Source: Bryobacter sp. (GTDB taxonomy: Bacteria; Acidobacteriota; Terriglobia; Bryobacterales; Bryobacteraceae). From it: DNA of 64,000 bases. Positions 8,885 through 15,941 of the stretch are shown one piece after another. Each line of letters starts with the position of its first letter. Position 1 is the stretch's first letter. The DNA is taken from contig JALHNH010000011.1 of the NCBI GenBank assembly GCA_022843625.1, positions 62,001 to 126,000 of the forward strand. The letters are read 5' to 3'. The translations under genes were made by a program, and so were the position numbers. The notes beneath the pieces are model-generated. The model saw only the letters and a list, made by a program, of their open reading frames with translations. It did not search any database and was not told the origin of the DNA.

Positions 8885-9490
8885 CTAAATCTCGTTCAGG
8901 TTGTCGTTAATTTCATGATTTGAAAGCATGGCCTGCTTCAAGGCTGCGGCGATATCATCGCTGCGATCGAGGATGGAACGGGCGTCCAGTGCCTGGATGG
9001 AAATCTGAATCGATGGCTGCACGACGGGTGCAGCTTGCGTCAGGCCAAATGCGTCCGTTCTGACGGAACTTGACTGGCCATCATTGCGGAGCGATGCGGC
9101 GAGCTCAGTTCTGGTCTGATCAGGGAAACTGAATTTCGTAAGAGGGACAGCTTCCTGTTCCCCGCCCCCACCGCTGAAGAGGCTGAAGAGACCCTTCCAA
9201 ACCGGGCCCAGAAAAAGGCTGGTGAGGATGTTCGTTCCTTTGGAGTTACCGATGGGGTTGAACGCATTCAAGAGATCCTTGCCGGTTGAATTCGAAGTAA
9301 TGGCCGAAGCCGAAGGGGCGAGGGTCTGCCCAATGCGATCCAGGTTTGATGTGGTGGCTGTGCCAATGTCGCGAATCTGACCAACGATGTTGGTATTGCT
9401 TGTACTGAGTTGTTGGATCATGTTTGAAAGCACATCGCCAACGGTAGACGGGTTGGCTCCTGCACGATCCTTGTTCGGTTCCTGGTTCAT
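8885..9490 (-). CDS. short tape-measure-like tail protein
   Basis: A 201-residue protein placed exactly where the tape measure gene belongs, between the tail-assembly chaperone frameshift pair and the gpM-like gene. The first 70 residues are helical and Ser/Thr/Asn-rich; residues about 80-110 hold a hydrophobic, Gly-rich stretch (LTSLFLGPVWKGLFSLFSGG); the end reads ISIQALDARSILDRSDDIA, then a helix, like C-termini of short tape measures. If about 1.5 angstrom of tail per residue applies, the tail would be only around 30 nm. RcGTA also has a tape measure of roughly this size (from memory). Start ATG is 1 base after the previous stop. Confidence 0.55.
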   Translation of the reverse strand: MNQEPNKDRAGANPSTVGDVLSNMIQQLSTSNTNIVGQIRDIGTATTSNLDRIGQTLAPSASAITSNSTGKDLLNAFNPIGNSKGTNILTSLFLGPVWKGLFSLFSGGGGEQEAVPLTKFSFPDQTRTELAASLRNDGQSSSVRTDAFGLTQAAPVVQPSIQISIQALDARSILDRSDDIAAALKQAMLSNHEINDNLNEI

Positions 9491-9491
9491 T

Positions 9492-10171
9492 TCATGATTC
9501 CTTTTCTAATGCCTGAATGGCATTGATTGCGTCACAATCGACAGCGGGAAAGTCGAGGAAACGACTGGGCTCCATGAGGCGGCACCAGCGTTCGAGTGTG
9601 ATCCAATAGGCAGCGTCACCATCGAGTACACTTTCCGGACACTGAAAGAAGACTTCAGTTTTTCCTGCCCAAATTGGCATTTCTGATGGCTGGCAATTCA
9701 AGAAGCCGCACGCTCTGGCGGTTTCAAGTCCGCGCTCCCTGCATGAGCCGCACTCCCACCGGGACGCGGAGGAGAGGTATTGGAAGGCGGCTGCTAGTTT
9801 TTTCGTCGCTGCCCGGAGAGCGATAGTTCATCGCTAACTCTGCTGAGCACTTCGACACAAAACTCTGTCGGTGCCATATTCAAAAGCCAGGCGATGTCAT
9901 CCGAGCTGGCTGGCTTGAAATCAACATCCTTGCGAATCGCGAGAAGGCACTTTTCAAGAAGGCGACGGCTGAGCTCGAGTTCCAGATCGACAAGTAATAA
10001 TCGAGCTTCAGTGTCAGGGTGCGGTGCGGCACTGAGAAACTTTACTCGCTGCATCAAATCATGATTGTCAGCCAGAAAGAGAATGCGTTGCGACAGCGCC
10101 AGTCGCTTGACGATGAAGCGGAAGCCCGGCATCGAAGCTGAGTCGAACTCCCGCTCGTAGTTCAGGTGCAT
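9492..10171 (-). CDS. tail-assembly chaperone, -1 frameshift fusion (GT-type)
   Basis: Predicted product of a programmed -1 frameshift at 9797-9803. Ribosomes that slip on the zero-frame A_AAA_AAC continue through a reading frame that is open from the C at 9797 to the stop at 9492, adding about 101 residues to the 124 of the short form. No stop interrupts the 32 codons between the slip site and the previously obvious open frame at 9701. The extension is Cys-rich (WECGSCRERG, ARACGFLNC) and acidic towards its end. Lambda G and GT, and the equivalent pairs in most long-tailed phages, are made this way and guide tail tube assembly around the tape measure. Confidence 0.75.
9794..10171 (-). CDS. 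tail-assembly chaperone, short form (G-type)
   Basis: Zero-frame product of 125 residues, ending at a TAG directly after the slippery heptamer. It is largely helical and lies between the tail tube and tape measure genes, the standard place of the lambda G-type chaperone. No sequence motif is diagnostic on its own; the call rests on position, length and the frameshift site at its very end. Starts 3 bases after the tail tube gene stop. Confidence 0.65.
   Translation of the reverse strand: MHLNYEREFDSASMPGFRFIVKRLALSQRILFLADNHDLMQRVKFLSAAPHPDTEARLLLVDLELELSRRLLEKCLLAIRKDVDFKPASSDDIAWLLNMAPTEFCVEVLSRVSDELSLSGQRRKN
9797..9803 (-). promoter_or_regulatory. programmed -1 ribosomal frameshift site A_AAA_AAC
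   Basis: On the minus strand the codons are CGA AAA AAC TAG, so the last A of CGA plus AAA AAC is the canonical X_XXY_YYZ heptamer in the correct phase, immediately before the zero-frame stop. The -1 frame stays open for about 101 codons. About 27 bases downstream (9748-9769) the transcript can form CCGC/GCGG with TCCC/GGGA pairs, and a longer-range TCCGCG/CGCGGA pairing; these are further away than the usual 5-8 bases, so a stimulator role is uncertain. Confidence 0.75.
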
Positions 10172-10174
10172 AAC

Positions 10175-11344
10175 TTATCTCAAAGCGATGAAGACTTCAT
10201 CGTTCTGCAGGCCCATAGCGATTGCATTGCGGAACTGCCACAAGAGACGCGGCTGTGCGTCGCTAAATGCGGGAACCGGAAAGAGAACCGACGGCAAGTA
10301 GATCGCAAACATGGAACCGGGCTGATTTCCGATCTGAAGCATTACCGGAACCGGCTCGTTGTTTACTGCCTTCGCGTATAGCGCCTGGCTTAACGCGTCG
10401 TTACGCTCGAAAATCGTGAGATCGAGCGAGACTCTACGACGACCCAGGACGAATGCTTTGGTTGAGAAACAACCAAATTCATCGGTTCTTGGCTCAATGT
10501 TGTTGTCGATACGAAGTTCAGCCTGAGTCAGCGTGCACAGGCTTGCGGCTGGAACACCAATGAACGCCTGCCCCAGGTGTCCGGCGATTGGCGAATTTTC
10601 GAGAGCTGAGAAATTGGTTGGAACTGCAGGGAACTCAAATTCAGAACCACCGATACCGCTTACATTGTCGTAGAGGTTACGGGCATAACCCTTGGCAGAG
10701 ATCTCGAGAAAATCGTTGTTGATGTTTACCTTCAGAACGTCGGTGACGGCTCCTGTGACAAAGCGCTGGATGGCTTGAGAAGGGGCCCAGGAATCGAGGA
10801 TGGACATTGGATTGACGCTTTCGCCCAGTGACAAATTTGCGCAGCCGTCGAGTTGCGAACCTGAGTCAAGCTGGACTGAAAATGCAGCGTTGATTGTGAA
10901 ATCCCTGGGGCCAGAAATCGATTCGATAAAGCGAATTTCAGAGCCAAACGACAGGCCCATCCCGATCGACAGTGCAGCGTCCGCCTGAAGAGAAATCGAT
11001 GTGCCTGCACTGGATTGAACGGCAAACGATGAGGAGAGCTCTGCGCTTTTGCAGAGGCCACTTTCTAGAATCGGAGAGATCGCAGGCTTGGAACTGCCAC
11101 CTGCCCAACCTGTGCCATAGCTATCCAGGTTGAACTCGATGAGTTCCCGTTGCGGCCCCATGATTGGGGACTCAGAACGAAATCCAGTTTTGTCTCTGCG
11201 GTAAAGTTGCTTGCGATTACTCGAGAGTTCGAAAGCAGTGATCGGAGCGATTTGCGCCTCGGCCATATTGTTAAGGGTTGGCGAATCGACTTCTGACTTG
11301 ATGAAGATCCGATTCGATAAGGATGCAATGTATTCGTTAGCCAT
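10175..11344 (-). CDS. phage-like tail tube protein
   Basis: About 389 residues from ATG 11344 (MANEYIAS), 2 bases after the preceding stop; a start at 11359 would add five residues. Beta-rich throughout, with a segment around residues 205-235 (GAVTDVLKVNINNDFLEI) typical of tail tube proteins, and a C-terminal part reading LLWQFRNAIAMGLQNDEVFI. Position between the terminator-like gene and the chaperone pair fits the major tail tube. It is larger than many tube proteins (about 150-250 residues), so an extra decoration domain may be present. Confidence 0.6.
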   Translation of the reverse strand: MANEYIASLSNRIFIKSEVDSPTLNNMAEAQIAPITAFELSSNRKQLYRRDKTGFRSESPIMGPQRELIEFNLDSYGTGWAGGSSKPAISPILESGLCKSAELSSSFAVQSSAGTSISLQADAALSIGMGLSFGSEIRFIESISGPRDFTINAAFSVQLDSGSQLDGCANLSLGESVNPMSILDSWAPSQAIQRFVTGAVTDVLKVNINNDFLEISAKGYARNLYDNVSGIGGSEFEFPAVPTNFSALENSPIAGHLGQAFIGVPAASLCTLTQAELRIDNNIEPRTDEFGCFSTKAFVLGRRRVSLDLTIFERNDALSQALYAKAVNNEPVPVMLQIGNQPGSMFAIYLPSVLFPVPAFSDAQPRLLWQFRNAIAMGLQNDEVFIALR

Positions 11345-11346
11345 GG

Positions 11347-11853
11347 TTATTCCTGCCAAAGATGAATTTCAATTGAGATCGTGGCGCTCTGCACGAAGTT
11401 GAGGCCGCCCTTGGAAATGGGCGCAACGTCGACATTGAAGCCGCCGGCATAATAAACGCCTTTGCTCCAGAGGCCCTGATTGCGATTGAGGACATCGCAG
11501 AGAGCGTCGACATAGTCGCTGATCATGCCCTGAAGCGAATCAGCACGTTCGTGAGTTGAAGCCAACTCAATCTGAAGAGTCGCGAGGGCTGTGAATTCAG
11601 CCAGCTTTTCTTTCTGTCCGCGATGGAGTTTGACCAGAGAGACAGAAATTTTGGGGTTGCGGTTTGCGGGAATTCGTTCGGTCATTTTCTGATTCCAGTG
11701 GTCGGTGTCGACCTGGAACCTGGCTTCTTTCGCGAGCTCTCCACGGATTTCCTGTATGGCTTCAACGCTCACTTTTAGGCCAGATTCACCGGCCAACATA
11801 TCCTGTGCAGCGATGACGGCTTTGCTTGACAAGTTCACGGCACTTACCTCCAC
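11347..11853 (-). CDS. probable tail terminator / tail completion protein
   Basis: A 168-residue protein from a GTG start at 11853 that overlaps the previous gene by 10 bases. The composition (mixed alpha/beta, segment KISVSLVKLHRGQKEKLAEF, and closing beta strands SATISIEIHLW) and place between connector and tail tube fit lambda gpU/gpZ-type terminators. There is no motif that proves it, and it could equally be a head-closure protein. Confidence 0.5.
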   Translation of the reverse strand: MEVSAVNLSSKAVIAAQDMLAGESGLKVSVEAIQEIRGELAKEARFQVDTDHWNQKMTERIPANRNPKISVSLVKLHRGQKEKLAEFTALATLQIELASTHERADSLQGMISDYVDALCDVLNRNQGLWSKGVYYAGGFNVDVAPISKGGLNFVQSATISIEIHLWQE

Positions 11854-12605
11854 AGCTCGGTGGAATAGCGAATGAAGCGATCCGGGAGTTGGGAAGCTTT
11901 GCTCATCTGCTCGGCAAGGATCGGTGGCAGATCTGGAATTACCTGGAAAGAAACACCAGCTTGAATTGGGGCGGATGTTGACTTGAAGAGTGGCTCAGCG
12001 CTATCCCCGAGATAAAGGAGCCAACCAGTAACACGAGTTGGCAACGTATCGACGCTCAATTCAATAGACTCGCCAGCAGACATATCCAGAACAAACTCAG
12101 AGCTGGGAGTACCCAATGCGCCATCAAGATCCTGAAAGCGGATACGGCCGCGCAAGATTCTCGGTGTGCCAGCCCCAGGGGCAGACACAACAAAGGGCAG
12201 TGGTGCCTTCGGAATTGGCTGATTGACGATACCAAGGCCAGTCTCGAAGAGCTGATCTTTTGCAGCTTCAGCTTTGCTTTCGAAAAAGCGGGACTGATCG
12301 CGATGAAGCGTGCTGTTTTGCAGGGAAGCCAGGTCGATGTAGAAGAGACTCAGCGTCAACATGCTATGCCAACGCGAAAGAGCTTCTGTAACAACCACCT
12401 TATCGATGCTCTGGCGAGCTGCGTTTTCGCTCAAGCCACTATGGCGAAGCAAAAAGCTCGTGACCTGCGTTTCAATTTCGTTTTGTGCGAGGCGGGATTT
12501 TGCCTCGATGGATGTGGATTCCTGCTCGGAGAGGATGGACAGTTTTGAGTCATAAGCCATCCATTCCGCCAAACAGCTAATGGGTTGGTCTTTGAGTAGC
12601 GCCAT
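11844..12605 (-). CDS. probable head-tail connector protein with C-terminal Ig-like domain
   Basis: About 253 residues from ATG 12605 (MALLKDQPIS); an upstream start at 12665 would run through the hairpin at 12640-12674 and is less likely. The first 140 residues are mostly helical with acidic and Gln-rich stretches, as in connector/adaptor proteins. Residues about 140-225 are beta-rich (RILRGRIRFQDLDG, TRVTGWLLYLGDS) and look Ig-like or carbohydrate-binding. The final 25 residues are helical. Function rests on position directly after the coat gene; I do not recognise a named family. Confidence 0.45.
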   Translation of the reverse strand: MALLKDQPISCLAEWMAYDSKLSILSEQESTSIEAKSRLAQNEIETQVTSFLLRHSGLSENAARQSIDKVVVTEALSRWHSMLTLSLFYIDLASLQNSTLHRDQSRFFESKAEAAKDQLFETGLGIVNQPIPKAPLPFVVSAPGAGTPRILRGRIRFQDLDGALGTPSSEFVLDMSAGESIELSVDTLPTRVTGWLLYLGDSAEPLFKSTSAPIQAGVSFQVIPDLPPILAEQMSKASQLPDRFIRYSTELWR

Positions 12606-12639
12606 GATCTTTTGCTCTGTTTCGTGGATTGAAAATTGA

Positions 12640-12674
12640 AAAGGGTCAGTGCCCGTGAAGAGCACCGACCCTTT
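12640..12674 (-). terminator. hairpin after coat gene (partial terminator or processing site)
   Basis: On the minus-strand transcript AAAGGGTCGGTGC pairs with GCACTGACCCTTT across a 9-base loop: 13 pairs, one of them G-U. It lies 22 bases after the coat gene stop and before the connector start and is followed by TTCAATTTTC. It would let coat mRNA be made in excess of tail mRNA by attenuation or by 3' protection. Confidence 0.65.
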
Positions 12675-12695
12675 CGATTTGTTAGTTCAAACAGA

Positions 12696-13604
12696 CTAGC
12701 TGCGAACCTGAACAGCGTGATTGTTGCGAAGAACACCAGCACCGTAAAGGATGTCGACAGTGAACTGCTGTGACAAGGTGTCGGGCTGGTAGCTCATGAC
12801 CACTCGAACGCCGAAATTGCCGAGTTCCGCATATTCTGCGATGGCACCTGTACCAGGAAGAGGCTGGGGCAGACGACGAACGGCCAGGCCGAGAGAATTT
12901 TTAGCGAAAGCGAGGTTATAGGTCGTAAGCGGTGATCCAGATTTGCGAACAAACTGTGAGCGGAAGACGTAGAAATCCTTCAAGCGCCCGATGTTGCCAT
13001 CGATCAATGCCTTGAGCCCAGCTTCACCCGCTTTGGAATATTCGCTAAAGCGAGGGTTCTGACGAAGAGCTGAATAGCCAGCTGCATCCACGACGAGATA
13101 TTTCTGCATGCTTGCAGGAACCTTCGCATTGAAAAGCGCGGTTTCGGCATCGTCGACAATCTGTTCAGTCAACGGTGTGGCTGCTGCACCCAGAGGGCTG
13201 TTGGCAGTGAAAGAAGTTGCCAGATTCAAAAGGTCAGTTTCGACCTTTTCTGCAAGGGCCACAATCGCGGGCTCCATGTAAAGCCTCAAGAGATCCGGAA
13301 CTGCAACGATCTTGGTGACATCGGGAATCTGAAAGGTAGCTTCAGCATGAGTATTCAGCACAATCTGTGCATTACCGAGATTGGGATTCTGAGTGATTAC
13401 AGAGCCACCGTCAGCAATATTATTCGCGACAAGCGACGGAGGAACGGGTACGTTCACAGTGTCGCCAGCCTTGGCTAGAGTCGGTTCGAAATCGCGATTG
13501 ACAAGGTTGCCCATCACGAGATTGCCCATCAGGGCAGGCAGCGCATCGGCTGCAACAAGTTTCACAATCGCGTTAGCGAGATTCGCAGAAGTAATAGAAG
13601 GCAT
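12696..13604 (-). CDS. major coat protein, P22 gp5-like
   Basis: A 302-residue coat protein of the P22 gene 5 type (HK97 fold). Family-like features: an N-terminal NRDFEPTLAKAGDTVNVPVP segment close to the P22-coat N-arm region, the spine-helix stretch ALAEKVETDLLNLA, and a P-domain-like end SYQPDTLSQQFTVDILYG. It is shorter than P22 gp5 (430), as in relatives without the inserted I-domain. The start has a good ribosome site (AAGGA, 7 bases upstream). Preceded by scaffold and portal, the order seen in P22-like heads. No prohead protease is nearby, consistent with P22-type assembly, which needs none. Confidence 0.78.
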   Translation of the reverse strand: MPSITSANLANAIVKLVAADALPALMGNLVMGNLVNRDFEPTLAKAGDTVNVPVPPSLVANNIADGGSVITQNPNLGNAQIVLNTHAEATFQIPDVTKIVAVPDLLRLYMEPAIVALAEKVETDLLNLATSFTANSPLGAAATPLTEQIVDDAETALFNAKVPASMQKYLVVDAAGYSALRQNPRFSEYSKAGEAGLKALIDGNIGRLKDFYVFRSQFVRKSGSPLTTYNLAFAKNSLGLAVRRLPQPLPGTGAIAEYAELGNFGVRVVMSYQPDTLSQQFTVDILYGAGVLRNNHAVQVRS

Positions 13605-13626
13605 GTGTATTCCTTTTTGAGTTTTG

Positions 13627-14199
13627 TTAATCGACCATCAGGCCAGCTACGCGCGCAATTTCTTTGCGCACCCGGGCCAAGTCTTCTTTGCTCATTCCGG
13701 GCCTGATCGAATCTAGATCAATGCCTGGTGAGCTTTGGGAGCCGCGGCCGCCGGAAGACGTCCCGCTGCCACCCAAATTTCGTGCCGGGAGAAGTTCGGG
13801 GTTTTCGTCCACGAACTTTCGCAAGAATTCCTGCAGTGACACATTTCCGTCGGTGCCACGACCATGCAGGGATCCATCGTTATCCCGATGAATGTCGTCT
13901 TTTACCGCCCTGAAAGCGAGGTCAAGCTTGGCGACACCCAAGCGTTGTAATTCATTGCGAATCAAGGATTCGCGTTCCATGGATTCTGCTTTTGCCTTGG
14001 AGCGACGGTTCTCGTCGACCAATTCATTCAGGCGTTTCTCCATGGATTCGCGCTTGCGGCGTTCTTCCTCGAGCTCAGCCTTGTAGGCCGGTTCCGTTCG
14101 TTTCGTCTGAACGTTGTGATATTCCTCAAACACCTCATGAACCAGTTTTTTCAGGTCCCCAGCGGTATTTTGCGATTCTGATTCTGGATTTGAATTCAT
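13627..14199 (-). CDS. phage-like scaffolding protein
   Basis: A 190-residue, highly charged protein. Residues about 15-90 form a coiled coil rich in Glu, Arg and Lys (EELEEERRKRESMEKRL-like), and residues about 140-165 are a flexible Gly/Ser segment (GGSGTSSGGRGSQSS). The C-terminal 30 residues are a short charged helix, as in scaffolds that bind coat subunits. Its ATG overlaps the portal stop by 4 bases and has a strong AAAGGAGA site inside the portal gene. Directs procapsid assembly in relatives and is then released. Confidence 0.75.
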   Translation of the reverse strand: MNSNPESESQNTAGDLKKLVHEVFEEYHNVQTKRTEPAYKAELEEERRKRESMEKRLNELVDENRRSKAKAESMERESLIRNELQRLGVAKLDLAFRAVKDDIHRDNDGSLHGRGTDGNVSLQEFLRKFVDENPELLPARNLGGSGTSSGGRGSQSSPGIDLDSIRPGMSKEDLARVRKEIARVAGLMVD

Positions 14200-15602
14200 T
14201 TCGCATCTCCTTTGTCGATCTGTTCTTCGATCTCAGCAGCAATGCTCTCTTTGGTGGTTTCATTGATATCCGCAAGAAACTTGAAAGCCAGCTTTTTGAA
14301 AGCCTGCTTGCGGAAAGTCTTTGAGTCGATTCCAAGGTTCAGGAGCTTTTGCGCCTCATCAAGTTCCTCATTGAATTCCCCGACCTCGAATTCATCGAGG
14401 CCCGAAACGGAAATTCGGAGGTCATCTTTGCGGACACGAATGAGTGTCTGCAAAAGCCGCTTCAGGGTGTCCTTGACTGTGTCGCCGTAAGCCCGGAGCA
14501 CTTCCTGAGTAATTTGGTAGTCCGCACGCTTGCTGTTTCCGCTTACTTGAGCAGAGCCGGAGAGCCAACTTCTCGATTGACCCATGAGATAGCAAGTACG
14601 GTAAATTTCTTCCTGCAGGCGAGCCAGGTTTTCCATGGCGATACGATAGACATTACCTTCAGGCTCGGTCCACCCGAACTTATCTTCCGGGTCCAGATGG
14701 ATGTAGTAAGACTCTCCAAGAATGGCCGACCAATCCTTCTTGCTATAGACAACTGGAGTTGCATAGAGTGCCATGCCGAGGGACCAGGACAAGGAATTGG
14801 ATTTGTTGTAGTGCTCGAGTTGAAGATGCGCGGCTTTGTTCATCAGCCACAGACCATCGCTTAGAGCAATTTCAAACACAGGGAGCCTCAACTCTGATGA
14901 GCAAGAGTGGAGGCCCTTCTCTACAAGGCGAATTGCTTTGTCTCCTGAAGGATCTTCTTCGACGATGAAATACTCAGTCTCGGTGTAAATCAGAAATCGC
15001 GAGGCTTCTTTATTTAGGTCAAAGGGGCTGGAAGATTTGGGGCCCTGCAGCCGGACCGCAAGCAGAGTCAGCTTACCTTCGTGTGAGTGTTCCCAATTGA
15101 CAACATCGGTAGGGTGGATCGCAGTTAAATAGCCTCTGTCGACGCCCAATTCTTCTTCTTCGAGGCGGCTACTAAAGCTGGCCTCGCGCTTGGGAAACTC
15201 TAAAGCGATATAGGACTTCCCAAAGATCAATGCGTCAATGAATCGTTTACGAAGAAAATCCGTGATGTTGGAGCCGTTGCGGTCGCAGTCTTCAAAGAAC
15301 TCGAAATAAAACTTACTGCTGCGCCGGTTCGTATCTTCAACAGTTAGAATCGGTTCTCTGCGAAAGAGAGTAGAGGCGTACCAATCGATGATCGAGCCCA
15401 TGTAGTTTTCGTAGAAGGCCCGGCTTACTCTCTCCTGAAAAACCTCAGCAGGTTCGCGATGGCGCCGATACAAATAGCTGCTGGCCTTTGACTTCATCTG
15501 AGCACCGCCTGAGTAGAGGTCGCGATACATTTCAAGGCTGGCGAGCCACGCTCGATAGTCTGGATGCGGCTGTATCGCATCGGTAATTTGCGTCAAGTTC
15601 AT
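14196..15602 (-). CDS. phage-like portal protein
   Basis: About 468 residues from ATG 15602 (MNLTQIT); an ATG at 15614 would add four. The N-terminal half reads like DUF4055-type portals: RHREPAEVFQERVSRAFYEN, IDWYASTLFRREP, RKRFIDALIFGKSYIALEFP. The C-terminal third is helical and charged (stem and wing), ending in an acidic Glu-rich tail. First gene of the minus-strand cluster; the portal normally follows the terminase genes, which are missing here. In a capsid it would be the dodecameric DNA entry ring. Confidence 0.78.
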   Translation of the reverse strand: MNLTQITDAIQPHPDYRAWLASLEMYRDLYSGGAQMKSKASSYLYRRHREPAEVFQERVSRAFYENYMGSIIDWYASTLFRREPILTVEDTNRRSSKFYFEFFEDCDRNGSNITDFLRKRFIDALIFGKSYIALEFPKREASFSSRLEEEELGVDRGYLTAIHPTDVVNWEHSHEGKLTLLAVRLQGPKSSSPFDLNKEASRFLIYTETEYFIVEEDPSGDKAIRLVEKGLHSCSSELRLPVFEIALSDGLWLMNKAAHLQLEHYNKSNSLSWSLGMALYATPVVYSKKDWSAILGESYYIHLDPEDKFGWTEPEGNVYRIAMENLARLQEEIYRTCYLMGQSRSWLSGSAQVSGNSKRADYQITQEVLRAYGDTVKDTLKRLLQTLIRVRKDDLRISVSGLDEFEVGEFNEELDEAQKLLNLGIDSKTFRKQAFKKLAFKFLADINETTKESIAAEIEEQIDKGDAK

Positions 15603-15941
15603 TTCTTCTCGCATACGAAACAGTCGCTTCGTAACTTTCTGTTAGTTCAATGTCTTTGGGGTACTTACCCCACACAGAGATTAGTCAGGGCCTGGGAGGA
15701 GGAAATCCAGAAATGCCCATTTTTTATTGAAAAGAAAGGAAATAGAGCTGGAAAATAGTTGTGAACGGCTTTGGGCCGATTATTGAGAATCGACTTCACC
15801 CAATGAAACCAGGTCTGCAGCTGGAATCTGGCGCGCCAGAATCAGATGCTAAGTCAAGTTCTTTCCCAAACTGGCCAACGAACGGCTGAAGATCGAATTT
15901 TTAGGTCTCGTGGGCTGTTGTCGGCGACAATGGTGAAGAGT
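15603..15941. other. divergent intergenic region between portal and ribBA
   Basis: About 340 bases if ribBA starts at 15942. It must hold the promoter of the phage-like cluster (minus) and of ribBA (plus). I see one clear element, the inverted repeat at 15657-15672, and AT-rich stretches near 15715-15760. I could not assign confident -35/-10 boxes, and no FMN riboswitch core is visible upstream of ribBA. The frame of ribBA is open back to 15846, so part may be coding. Confidence 0.5.
15657..15672. promoter_or_regulatory. operator-like inverted repeat TGGGGTA-CT-TACCCCA
   Basis: A perfect 7-base inverted repeat with a 2-base spacer, centred about 62 bases upstream of the portal ATG at 15602. 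Size and position suit a dimeric repressor or activator controlling the phage-like cluster. No second copy was noticed in the window and no regulator gene is adjacent, so the binding protein is unknown. Confidence 0.5.

Noticed and set aside
3835-15602. Tailocin (headless tail) interpretation
   Set aside because: Portal, scaffold and coat genes are intact, and there is no sheath or baseplate of contractile tails.
15846-15941. FMN riboswitch upstream of ribBA
   Set aside because: The conserved core sequences of the FMN aptamer are not visible in 15640-15940.
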